This document shows positions 14,421 through 27,400 of a stretch of 64,000 nt of DNA, piece after piece; the stretch's first letter is position 1, and each line of letters starts with the position of its first letter. The notes beneath the pieces are model-generated. The model made no database searches. It had not been told where the DNA came from and worked only from the letters and a program-made list of their open reading frames with translations. The stretch is from Balanoglossus misakiensis (Eukaryota > Hemichordata). A program made the position numbers and the translations under genes. Location: positions 3,782,001 through 3,846,000 of the forward strand of contig CM082577.2 in the NCBI GenBank assembly GCA_040954595.2, given 5' to 3'.

Positions 14421-17400
14421 AGAATTCCGTCAATAGTACATTCGCCACAAAATTAAACGTGAGACTCTTTGACACGAAGGCCGTATTCTGTTTCATCTGA
14501 TTGAAATGGAATCTCGAAAACATTTTAATACACTCGATGGAGATTATGGAGGGGAATTTAAACAGAAAGAAAGTTATACAGAAATCAGTCAACGCTTTAC
14601 TTTAACGGACATTTGTCGTGTTTGATAGATGGGCATACCTCCTTTCCTACCATTAGCGGTATCTCTTTTCTTCCGACGCGTCCAAAGGTTAATTCTAATC
14701 GAACAATCGTAATTCCATAACTCATAATACACGATACATAATTCCAAGTGTGTGGCCACATCTATCATTTACAACGTGACAGGTATCCGGGCCTCTAGAC
14801 GTGCTTCGATGAAAGGGAAATGTGTCGTTGTTTTTGAACAAACCGATGCTGTGAAGACAAACTGGCGAGGATGGCTTTTGGGACTTCGGCATAGTGTTAC
14901 GAAAATTAATCTATTTATCTTAATTGTTTTTGACATCATGAGACAGTGCTGACGAGAATGCATATCGTTGTGGTTAATTCCCATTTACATGTACAGTTGT
15001 TTTCGATTCAATTGATAAATTAGTATAAAACGTGCCCCCTTTGTGCCTATGAATGAGGCTGGGCAAACCATGTGTACTTTCAATTACCTAAGCCTTAATT
15101 ATGTGAAGTATCGATCAATTAGCCTTTTCTTGTCTGCAGCATTCATAATTGGCAGAGATGTCCATAAACAGATTTGTTCCAACAACGCGTTCAAGACACA
15201 CTTGAACAACACGTGTAGTCACCTTGTCGAGTGATACATATCGCAAGAAGGCCAGGTCAGGTCGTATGTGTATGTGCATTATGAGCCATACTGTTGGAGT
15301 TGTTTCTATACGTGTGCATTGAAGCGTATATCATGTCGTTCGCTGATATGTTGCTCTGATTGCGATTTTCAGGTGGTGGTGCACACAGTCGACCATCTAG
15401 TACAAAGGCTGAATATTGCACTTGCGGATACATTTGATTTTTTTTTACATTTTCTGCAGTACACGTTTATTTGTTGCTTAAGTTTACAAAAGCATTTGGA
15501 TGTCGCTACTACACACCGTGCGCCAGATGACGTACTGTACAGTAATCTCAGTAGAAACACGAAAATGTTAAAATTCGAATCGCGCGCCTTTAAAATTGGC
15601 GGGAATGGCGGCAGGGATTGATAGGTCACATGCAAAACACGTGGAAATTATCAATACTGTCGCGCTGTGATGAATTACACATCTTCCCTCATCTGATATA
15701 TTTTAATCTCAGACAATCGCTAGCGAAACCTGGGGATGACATACAAGTATATGCAAGATTTGAGGGGAATGGGTATTCCGTGTATCTTGTCAAGATTTGT
15801 AGCGTAGACACAAAATGGTCGTCCGCTTTGGTTTGTATCAGAAACAGCCACTGTCATTTTCGTTTGGTTCAGATTGAACCAGATCCTCACCATCTGATAC
15901 GCGCCCACAGAGGCGACATTCCAATTATGTGAACAAGATCACGTACATGTATCTCTGAAAGGAATCTCCCACCTGAAAATTCACGATTTTATGCATGGGC
16001 AGCAACATTTCCTGTGACCTGAAATCTGGGGCAGATGTATATACTCCCACTGCAGTTCTCAATAATACGTGAGCCTCGGGTTACTGGTTTTTCACTTAGT
16101 TCCTTTTTTCCCTCGACATTTACAGGGGAACTTCATAATTCTCATTTAAATAACAGTGTGAATAGATTCTATCATGGCTGATAAATAATACCGCGTGTTC
16201 GTGAAACTCTTTCGCCAACATACCGTATTTTAATATCTTAACTAACAATGCAGCTGTACATTATGAATCCAGATTGTAAATTGTGATTTTAATTATAAAA
16301 AGCTTGTTATTAGAAACTCCGTATAACACTTCTTCGCCATGTACATATAAGTTACTAAAATGTCTCAAAATGTAACAAAAAACATGGGGTGATCGATGAT
16401 GATGATTTGCAATTTATATCAACGAATATCAAAATTATTTCACTTTGTAATACATATTTTTTTTAAATTGCAGTACCGATGTACTAACATTATTCTATAA
16501 TTTTAGATTAAATTGTCCCGGATGTAATCTTGACGTCACCCTGTGAGTGTGGGGTTATCAAACATGCGCAGTAAATATAAAACTATCCCAATTTGACTTT
16601 CAATAAAACATTCTTACACAAACTATACTATTATGCCTACTACCCCCAAAAAACTTTACAGATCTATGGATACGGGAGAGACAGGCCCAACGCTTTGAAT
16701 GCGTCCAACCCCTTGATGCATGTACATGTATATTAATGTAAAAGGGGAACAAAAGAAAAAAAAGTTAACGAGTCGGACATGGGTTACCGTCTATTTAAAT
16801 AAATCAGAGACCACAATCTGATCTTCACCTCTTTAGCACACAATTCAGTCCACTTGAATGGGTATAGACATGGTTCATGCGCACAGGAAGGAAATTTGCC
16901 TTGATGTTGACTTGTGAAGATCAAGCAAAGCCGACATAATGCGCGTCATCGTTCTTCAACGACGATTGCCGATCGGCGCCATGTCCCGTTCATGAATGTG
17001 CTCATTATTATACGATTGGCATCCGATAATTTTATGGCCTATAGCATCTTTCTTCGTATAGGTAATCGTGCAAATGAAATATAGGTATAAAATTAAGATT
17101 TTTCTGTGTCAGCCAAGTTTTCATTTAATTAAATATAAACTGTCATCATCATACTACACGTCGCTCTCGTCTGAATTATTTTACCGATGAATTGGATGTA
17201 CACACCATACCGAGATCAGAATCCCTTCTGATTTGATAGTGTGTACGTAATATGAATAATTCATATTTTGCAAAAACGTAAGAAATTGCCAGTGTACCCT
17301 TTTGATTCTTTTTGCTACAATCGTCCTTTGTTTTGTCTTCCGATGTTTCCGCAGCGCGCATGTGTTTTGCGTGTATGGGCCAAGTTACGCCTCGCGCGGT

Positions 17401-18174
17401 TCCTGATTGAATTTTGTCGCGGCATGAAAAAAAAATCAATGATGTGAAACCAAATAATAATTTAACAACGGTGACTTACTGCAGATCAAAGAGGCAGTAG
17501 TGATACCCACATTACGAAGGTAGCAGGCCATTAGCAAGCCACTTTATTGCTCTGCACGCCATGCAATTATCTATTAGAGAATTTTTCATTGAACCAAAGT
17601 TACGGTCGATTCAACAGATCGATTACTGGTCTTTCTTTGACGAAAAGGGCTAAGGAAATCGTCTGCTTTATGAATCCCCTTTAGTGCGCTATAAAAACAA
17701 AAACGCTGGGTTTTTTATCAACAGATGTAGTGCACGGCGTATTAATTCTCGGAAACTCTAAAATGTCAGGTATTTGCCTATGTGTGAACTTTGTTCCGTC
17801 AAATGCCTCTCAGATGCGAATGTCTTACAGCAGCTGGGTGATTGTGGACGAAGCGTGCGTCATACGAGTCGGGGACTTGCAGTTCAACTTAATAATGTTT
17901 GGAAATGCAACAGCTGCTTTAGCCATTCGCTTACAGCTACTAAACAAGGCTGCCTACGTGGATATGTAATAGCTTGGAGGAAGATTTAACTGAATTACAA
18001 AGACATTGTTTGTATAGAGAACAAAAATAATCGTGTTTCCGTTCCGATTTGAGGGCACACATACGATACAGAAATGTTTAGAAAGAACGAATAAACCTCG
18101 GGCAAGACCAATTTCAAAGTTCTGCACAGACGTACTTCAAATGCCGAGTTGCATGTTGACGTGGAATGGCGCAA

Positions 18175-18188
18175 CCCCCCCCCCCCCC
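18175..18188. repeat. C14 homopolymer
   Basis: Uninterrupted run of 14 C on the + strand. Confidence 0.9.
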
Positions 18189-19703
18189 ATCCCACGCGCG
18201 CATTTTCCGTGTACCCCTTTCTATACAAACACACGCAACACCAAAGACGTCATACGTCACAGCAGTGCATTGATGGCTGGTTCGGCCACATTGTAGACAG
18301 GGGTTATTGGACTGGTGCCCCGATCCTCTAATGCGCGCTAAAGTACATTATTTCTCTTGATTATTTCATACGAATGATGGCAAATCTCACACGCATTACC
18401 GTCAACGCACCCGATACCGGTGATTTATACATATCTGTATAAAACATAATTCACATCATTTGTACTCGCATCGGTCAAGCCCCGGGCGTAAACGGCATAA
18501 TTTCGTTTGCGAAACACGTCCACTCTTCGCCTCAATTGTAAGCAAAAGTGCAGGTGATTCCAGATTTTCCCTCTTTATGTACTTAGGGTACGAACAAATG
18601 AGCTATTACCGCCCTCATCATGATACGAGATCGAAGGCCTGAAATCGACCTGAATCAGAACAAATTGGGATTAGTGAGCGTGTTTTCTGGGAACTGCCAG
18701 CGCCATTCTGATTGGTTGCTACATGTATGTAGGCTGACTCATCGTATCAGAAAGCGTATGTTGTGTGTCCCCCCCCCTCCCTGAGTTTTCTGACTCGCGT
18801 GGTAAAATGCTACAATTTGCAAAGGTAAAAAAAAGTGTAAACTTTGGGTATTAGAAGAAATGTGTCGGATAGATGATAAATCCATATTTAAAAGAGTCAA
18901 GCAAACCGAAACTTATTACAAGCTCATATATATGGCAAAAAAACTTGGAATATATCATGGTGACGAGTCCGTATAAATGTTTATTTAAGAATGTTTAAAT
19001 GCAGTCTGTGCAAGATGGCCAATACAGTAGCATTGATCACGTGACCCTTACCCAGTCACTGTACTCTTACATAGACAGTGTGTTCTTCTCGTATAGACAT
19101 TTGCTTTATTAAAATAGCGTTTGTTTTTAAAGGAACAGACGGAACCTTAATTCAATTAAGCATTAGAAAGTGAATGGAATTGCCATATTTTCTCCTTCTG
19201 TATGCTTGATAGATTTAAAAGGAAAGCTCTTTATTTTCCATTTAACGCTGATATTATACGGTTGACGCCAATGGACGTGCCGTGTCGCTGCTTTGTGGTT
19301 ATAAGAATAGTGTGTGCCGGAAGATAAGCGAAGGTCGTTTGGACTAAATTAGCATAGTCTGACAGAATGCACACAGCTCTTGCGTGGTGGGAAGACTTTA
19401 CATCGAATTACCAAAGGTCACCCAGTTATTTTGATATTCGCATAATCGGGGGTTAACTCGATCTAACCATGCTTTGACATTGAGCAAGATATTTTACACA
19501 GCGTAAGACCTGTACCTTTCACTGAGCAAGAAAATTAGCATTTCATTTGAGTTCAAGTTAACCTTATTAGCTCCACATTATTCCACGTTTTCGCCTTGCT
19601 TATCAGTCATGAAATCACTTTGTAATATGTTTTCGTCCATCTTGTAATAGGCCTACATGTGACAAGAATGAATATTTACCCACCCACCGACGCACACAAA
19701 CAC

Positions 19704-19744
19704 ATACATACATGTTGTAATACCAACCTACATACATACATACG
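19704..19744. repeat. Short TACA-rich stretch
   Basis: Two runs of three to four TACA units separated by a non-repetitive spacer. Confidence 0.7.
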
Positions 19745-20810
19745 TTTTGATTATTGTGATACGATGGCGTGTTATGGCACACTGTTTGACAAAAGAAAAG
19801 TAAAATGCTTGTCATATCGTTATTTATTGTCAGTTGAGAGATCGATTGACCTTTGTCGTGTTGCGTTCGCTTCAGAGGTTATTCATTTATTGTTCTTACC
19901 AACTGCATAGGTTTCGCAACCTTGCCCACCAAGTACACGCAATCAAACTACCTTGATTAGTTCCATCTTGATATGGGTGCGTATTCATTCGTTCCTCTTA
20001 TTGCCGCGCTCACAGCGCTATCTTTCCACAAAGGACGAAAATCTCCTCCTTTTTATCACGTAATCTCCAATGGGAGAATTTGCGAGATGTAAACAGATGC
20101 GGTGTACTCCCCGTTGAAATTTTAAAACATGGATGGCGCGATCTTCGGTCTCTTTGTTCCCTTCCCTGTTATAACTTTTATATGCAAAATTTGATTAAGA
20201 CGAGGTAAACATGGTTTCTAATTGGGCGTTTGGTTACTAGTATACTCCTGATACAGTGACATGACCCGATCTTTGAGAACTGGGCAGGTTCATCGGTGAT
20301 ATAGTTTGTGGCTGTTGTTATCAGGCCGGCATGTCGCTTTAATTTCCATTTACCCGCTTCTTTTTTTCTTTCGCCCCGCAATAACATCTTATTACGGGGG
20401 AATTCTGTTGCCTACAACCGATTAGATTTCCTCCGAACAGGCTCAAAGCATGTCTCCAATAATGCACTGATTCGCGCACAGTTTTCTCCCGGGATCCCAT
20501 TACATGACTGGAACCTTTAATGATTTGCGGAAACCGGCAAACCGTGTGTCGTAAAGGAGGGAAAAAAACTGCTGTCGCTATAGCCACGACTGTATTAATG
20601 CAGCGAGATTCTTTGCTGTCGGGTTCTGCTTGCCTGATGTATCATCCGCGGCAAAATCAAAATTAATATGGAAAAGCGGCGCCACCACCCCCGCCGCGAA
20701 GTGGTACGCCCCACCTATTTTAAATTTCCAATAGAAACCTTCCATCGTTTAATCATGCAGATGTTAACTTCTCATTTTTGCTCTTTTTTGCGTTTGTCTC
20801 TCTTCGGCAG

Positions 20811-20930
20811 GTGAGTTTCCCCCCGTATACCGCGAGACCATCAACCGAGGGACCTATGTGTTACTGGCGCACCGCTGCTGCGTGGCGGCTCCTACCACCG
20901 GTCTTCCCGACGCTATCACGGTGAAGAAGA
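20811..20930 (+). promoter_or_regulatory. Candidate 5' UTR adjoining exon 1, with 3' splice signal and uORF
   Basis: A long pyrimidine tract (about 20771-20805) ends in GGCAG at 20810, a good acceptor for joining an upstream non-coding exon to this segment. The 120 bases up to the start codon contain a single upstream ATG, at 20856. The transcription start was not located, and I see no convincing TATA box. Confidence 0.5.
20856..20924 (+). promoter_or_regulatory. Upstream open reading frame, 22 codons
   Basis: The ATG at 20856 opens a 22-codon frame ending in TGA at 20922-20924, six bases before the main start and in the same frame. Its ATG has a weak context (C at -3, T at +4), so leaky scanning would be expected. 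No recognisable peptide is encoded. Upstream ORFs are known to restrain translation of vertebrate GRIN2A; whether this one acts is inference. Confidence 0.55.
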
Positions 20931-21413
20931 ATGGAGCGCGGTGCCGATGGGAATGAGTACGGCCATCGGATGTTACTTTTCCTGTTCATCGCCGGACAGG
21001 TCGTCATCTCTGTGCTCGGCGCCTCGACGCAGGCCAACCTCACGGACGTGGCGAAGGCCAACTCCACCTGGAAGGAGACCATACGGCTCGGCGCCCTCGT
21101 CACCAACCCCCACCACCGAGAGGTGATCCTAAGGACCATCGGCCGGTGGGCCGCCAACTCGTCCAACCTCTCCGTCGCCGTCAACGTGGAACTTATCACG
21201 GTGTACGTGAACGCCAGCGAGCACATTGAAATCGTCAGGTCTGTGTGCAACAGCCTTCTTCCGCAGGGAGTCTCCACGATAATTTCGGCTATAGACGGTG
21301 AATATTACACCGACACATACATTGCAAACCGTCTGATATCGCTAGTTTCGCGCTATCTGACGGCGCCGGTCATTTCGGCCAACATGCGCATCCTCAGCGG
21401 GCATGTATACAAG
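20931..21413 (+). CDS. GRIN2-like: Coding exon 1: signal peptide and first part of amino-terminal domain
   Basis: Residues 1-161. The start at 20931 has A at -3 and G at +4 (strong context) and an in-frame TGA at 20922-20924 upstream, so the reading frame cannot extend further 5'. Met14 is an alternative start directly before the hydrophobic signal segment MLLFLFIAGQVVISVLGA, but its context is weak. Cleavage is plausible near Ala31. The exon carries N-glycosylation sequons at N36, N44, N76, N79 and N94. Cys106 sits where GluN2 subunits have an amino-terminal-domain disulfide cysteine. The exon ends in phase 0 at AAG/gtaagt, a consensus donor. GC content is high compared with flanking DNA. 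Confidence 0.93.
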
Positions 21414-24400
21414 GTAAGTAACCCCTTCTGATACGTTCCTGACATCGTGATCCGAGTTTCTGGGATTGCCAACATACGACTTGCTCTTCTCAAATGATTT
21501 ATGAGACGTCTGCAGTTATGATCGCGATATTGTTATACCTTGTTATCAACATAGCATGTGACTAGCCTACTGGTTCGTAATGGCTAAGTTACACTCAAAG
21601 AGACACGATCGCTAATTATGAAACATTATAACATGCCCATCGCCAAACAACCTGTCATGTTCAAACTGATGTGAACACAATCAAAATAGTCCAATTCAGT
21701 AATCAGTTATTGTAACACTAGAAATCCCCCACTCTTATTACAAAGTGTAATGTTCACAATATATGCAAAATTAATAAGTGTTGATTCTCGCATCATATTA
21801 AGAATGCTAATCGCGACTCACTAACATGCGGGTTGATTTTTATACGCTGCAGTAATATTAAACCTTATTTATTTGAAACCTTTGAGTCTTTTTTTTCATT
21901 GTACTGTGAGGGAAGTCTCTTTCTCTGTCCGTGGAATATTTAGTAACATGTTATATTATTTCATATATATGGACTTTTGGGGTATCTGAGCTATTTTTGT
22001 CGGTCGGGGAAATTGTGACAGGGTAATTTGTTCCCCCGTGGATGGATGACAAATCTGCATAACATGCCCAATGCAGTATTAAATTGCATTTGGTAAGAGA
22101 CGAGATAGAATCCTACAAAAAACCAAGGCTACTTTCGGCTAGTTAATAAATGACGCAAAAGGATCATTAATTCCGGCTGGTACCTGACCTTATCAGAAAG
22201 AATCGAAGCATAAGACGGACTGGATAAAGCGATGCCAGCATCAGCGTCTACGGGTTCCAGCTAACCTCTCCTCTGATGAGACCCGCGTGCATCAAATCGG
22301 ACAGATGTGGTATACGGCTAACAGCAAACAAATCGTTTTATCATATAAATGCAAATAGAATGTGTGATCTTGCGCCTTTCAGCGACGTCCAATCAGCCTG
22401 TTTAATTGTCCCGCTCGCGCGATGCCCCGGCTTGCGAGATAGCGTTTGACAATGATGTATAATTTTAACGAAAGGCTGCGTCACCTCGTGAACGGGAGGG
22501 ACAAAAAATTTAAGCTCTTCTCCTCAACGAGATAGGCGATTGGTCGAAGTGAGAACAGCAGCGGTGAAATAAGAACGCCGTTGGGAATTCGCCCCGTCAC
22601 ATAGATCTACTTGACCCAGCTGGAAACTTCGACAAACCATTTATCTTTACGACGAGTGAGCTTTTGATGGATTCTCGCCATTCTGTTCAGCGCAAACACA
22701 GACGGGAGATGCGCGCATGCACCGACAATGTCACTCTGCCGTCCGCCGATGCTCAGTGCCACAGAGAAGTTATATCTTCATTCCTATCCCGCACTCGCCA
22801 GCAGATAACATCGCCCGTTCCCGCCCGGTGCCAACGCCTTAAATCTTAAATATTATGTCTTCGGGGGCCAGTAATATAAGGTGCCAATGTCGCGGAAAAC
22901 CATTACATGTATTATCAATCACCCCCCTTTTACACCAGGGGGACGCGGCCGTCCATGTGCGCGGAATACACAGCACAACCCCCACGCATCAGTAAACATC
23001 CAGCCACATATACCCTGTAATTTATTCGACATTTTGTCCATGGTTTGAAATCAGCTGATGACAGAATAAGCGCACAAATCCGTTTAAACTTGCTGATTAA
23101 CATGCATTACGAGTCATCCTATAACCAGTATATCTCTTTTTACGGCGGCCATGTTGAAGATGGGCAGACGCACGCAAGAATCGTGCAAATGTCATATACA
23201 TTTTAAACGCATACGTTCATTGCTTTATGGTCAGCGGTTTTATTAAATATCATAGTTATCACGAACGCGTGCCGGTCGGGTAACTATAGACTCCTAACGC
23301 ATTTTATAACACGCAATGTATACAATGTCCTGTTAATTAAAGCCATTATTTTGCTATTATCTTGTTTTTTAAATGAACCAAAATAGTAATTTTTAAACAT
23401 ATGCAGAAAATATAAGACATACGCGATAACCCTAAGGATTTTCTTAAAGAAATACGTTTCGTCCATCTGTATTTGTTGATATTTTATGCGAAAAATTAAG
23501 TAAAGGATGATTACTTAAATTAATATAAAAAAACGAGTCTAGGTCAAGACGCCACCCACTATCGATCTCTATTTCATTTTAGTTGCCATGGTAATATTGC
23601 ATTTTACTTATTCATCATTGCACTCTTCCGAGCCGCCATGATATTAATATTTCTGAATATTGTCGGTGGGAACAACTCCGTTCAGCAGTAACTGCTGAAA
23701 CCAGACTCGGTCGTCCTTCTCGATTCTGAAACTCTCGCCTCACTTTAGAAGAAAGCAGGAATCACAACAGTAAAATTTGTAAACGACTACTTGTTTTCGG
23801 TACTGCAAAGCGAAAAAAAAGTATCCCTCAAAATATACAACAGGCAATCGGGACACAGGCCTACTTTCTGTCAACTTCAATGCCATTTATTCCTCGTATA
23901 GAACTATTTGGGACAGACAATGAAAAGCCATACACGAGAGAACACAGTTTGACATATGCTGTTGCGTCCGGACAAAAACAGATATCTCAGCTTCTCGCTA
24001 ATGCTGCTTGTTCTGCTGGCACACCACTTATTGTCCGCTCGCACGAACTCCACAACACATGTTTGAGCATAACTTTGACCTCATAGTTCCTATACACGCA
24101 ACCAGAAATAGATGCATTGTGTAAAGAATGTCCAATATGCGCACATGTCACATATTGCTTGTGAAATGACGGCAGCTTTTGAAACATTTGCAAGAGCGAT
24201 TGCCGTATTACAATTTGGTAATTGCACAGTCTTGCAATGAAACCCGCGATTAATTATTATGCGTTCGTTTTATTCTGTAGTCGAAAGTCACGATAGCGTA
24301 ATTATTGCTACTTCGTGCCAAAGCCGAGCTTTAGAGCTGTTATCTATCTCGGTGATCAAACATCCAAGCATTTTATAGATCATGCACGCGGGAAAAGGAG

Positions 24401-27400
24401 AAAAGGGGACTTTTATATCATCGCTTTGCTATTCGAAAAATCACAGAGTGAGACGTAACAGTGGCCCGAGTGTGCATGCGTCGATGATGTAATCTCAATT
24501 GAACGGTCGATGGCCCGAATTATGCAATGACGCATACGACAATCAGGTAATGACACCGAACATGCAAATAATGTTGAACGGAATGAATTATACTTTCGCC
24601 CTGACTTGCTTGCGTCGGGGAATTTTGATTCAATGAAAAGCAATAATGGACGATCAAACTTTTTGCAGACACGCGTGTGTTATCAATACTGACGGCGATG
24701 GTTCAATAACAATCGCAGAACGAATGTTCTTAGATATAAATTTCCAGAGGAAATTATATTTCCCTCGCCTCAAAACTAAAGTCCTGTGGACGTTAAATCA
24801 AAAATGTTAGATTTTTTTAATTAGGGCAATTTGAATAAACTAATCAACTGTGTTACTATTTCGAGTGTAGTCAACATATCAGGCACACATACATGTAGGA
24901 CGAAACCAGCACCAAAATCAAGGCTGGTCAGGCACAGTTGGGAGCGAGCGTAAATGAGCGCGGTGCCCTTCTTTACAACAAACTGTGCGAGTTGGTGCAG
25001 CAAATAAGGCCTTGTCATTATACAGAAGTCGTATCATGGACGTACCTTTCACTCGGTCGTCCCTTCGAGGCCGTCACGAAATGCCAAAGTCCCTTGTCCG
25101 ATTGACTTTATTAAGCTGTAAAAAAGCCACTCGAATTCCAAATCAAATCAAAACGCAATTATCTCTTATAGGAAAGCGCAAGTCATTCCTTTCTAGGTCC
25201 CCCTTCCGTCTTTATTCATAGGCTGTAATAGCTAACAGTTTACCGAGTATAAAGCATAGCCCACATGGGAAGCAGTGCTTTGTTACTAACGCCGATAAGA
25301 TACACATACCGAGTTTTATCACATTTTCTGAGCTGTTCATCAACGCCGAGCAATACACACCTCAATCAAATGATGGTACAGTGTTCCAACGCCTGAGAAA
25401 AGCACTTAAAAGCAAACCCGCCGAGGAAGAAAAAAAAAAACGAACTAAACAACGGAATCCCCAATATATTTTTCTATTGCCATTGACTTCATGTTACTGG
25501 TCGAACATGTTGCACTGTGCGCCATTTTGAATTGCGACCGGCGCGGGACAACCTTACAATGTTCATTTAGTTAGCCTTGACGCTTCTATAAAAATATACT
25601 GCGTCATGTCAAATAAATATTTATCCAAAGTTATTACAGTGTGTAATGCGCGCAGGTGACAATTCCTACTGCTGTACGCTGAACAACGATGAGTCATTTA
25701 CAAGTACATGTACATTGAAGATGTCTCCGTTGGAATGTAACACAACCGACCACGTCCCCTGGATGATTCTGTAAAATTCGGCGCTGCATGCGCCCAAACA
25801 CGACACGACAGCTACATGACTTTCATGTCATGCAGAAGACAGGAGCGAGGTTGTTGACGTATACGTAAATAACTTGAAATCGACTCTACCCGCATATTCA
25901 TACAACCTCAATGTATATCGATTTACAGAGCTAACCCATGCGATACTTAGATTCGAGAGTTTGAATTGGATGAAATATTGCATCTTCTGTTACGTTGGTC
26001 AAAATATTTCACATTGAAAAAAAAAACGTGAATACATGTATACGGCCCTATCAGCAATGTTAAAATGGGTTGGCTTTATGAAAGCCATGCATTCAGCGCA
26101 GACCATATGTTGCACCACCTTTTGTAATGTTTGAATATTCAGTTCTTTTTAAGGACTCGCTGATGAGTGAAAGCTGGTTTTGTCCCTCTCGAAACCTATT
26201 TTTCAATCAAGGGTAATCCACACGAAATATTATTTAGTCAGAAACGGTGGCGTCTTTGCCAAAGTCTCCAGGTCCACATAACACCTGATGACCCAGTTAT
26301 ATGTTGTTTTAGATACATAGGTACTTTGTAAATAACAGTTTTGATAATGGTTGATGGTAAAAACATTTAATACATTAATACATATTACGTAACACAAAAT
26401 AAATGGAGTTAATTGGTTTTAATCTGATAACACGCCCACGATATTGAAAGGTCAATAGCATAATTGCGATCGAATATTGAAATGTCATCCGAGTGACCTT
26501 CATATATGAAACTGTTCACTCGCGATGTTGGTCCAATTATTAATAGAGTTAGCATACACATATCATTGTAGATGATCAGCTTTACGTGAATATGAAAATA
26601 ATTTCAAAATTTTACTTTAAACTCTCTCAACCGTAACATATGTCATACGGCAAAGAATATCGCAGGATTACTAGTTAATTTCAATAGCCAATTCTCACTA
26701 CCTAAAATAGGTTTTTGCTACCTAGGTGAGTGATGAAAATCTCATACGGTCGACACAATTTCAAGATGGCCGATTTTTGCCATGTTTAAAGAAACGGGTG
26801 TTTATAAAGCTTAAGTGATTATGGGTCATTCTGAAACCTTGTAACAGAAAAAATAACAAAATGTGAAAACAATTGAATGAGTTTAATATGCTAATATCTC
26901 AGAATGGTCTGATAAATCACAGACCCCGTTTATCTTCGTAATCCTGCCATTCCAACGCCCACCTTGGTCATTACGCGTTTGAAGCATTCACATTGTACCG
27001 TCATGCATTTCAAGTTAATGATGGGACCGTTAGCCGATGGCTTTTGTCACATGCACAGGCTGGCTTTTTTACCCGTTAATGTCGAGTCGACTCCCAAGTC
27101 AAAAACCACATCGTTTTCCTCTCATATAAAACGTCTTGTTTTTGTTCGCGTGACTGAAAAAGTACTAAATCTGTGGCTATGATGTAATCGTTAAATAATT
27201 AATTAATACATGTATATATTAATTAGCGCTTGCGTTGATATAGGATAGGTCATCCACCGTGATTCCGTAACATTACGATACCGTGGTCAGAGCCTTGTGT
27301 ATTGAAGGATTACACGCGTTTTAATAAGACCAATTATTATGTCTTATGTGAGCTGTGTCAGTGCGGATTTCTGGATAACAAGGTAGAATGTTACATCTTA

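Larger units (their letters stand above)
1..20810. other. Non-coding upstream region
   Basis: AT-rich sequence with only short, unrecognised open frames (none above about 140 codons, most 60-100) on both strands. I found no exon with splice signals and recognisable protein similarity. It contains the 21-bp minisatellite near 2.2 kb, degenerate repeats near 5.2 kb, a nested hairpin near 6.65 kb, a 126-bp tandem duplication near 12.9 kb and one copy of a dispersed repeat near 14.3 kb. A promoter and any 5' non-coding exons of the receptor gene probably lie here, but I cannot place them. Confidence 0.6.
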
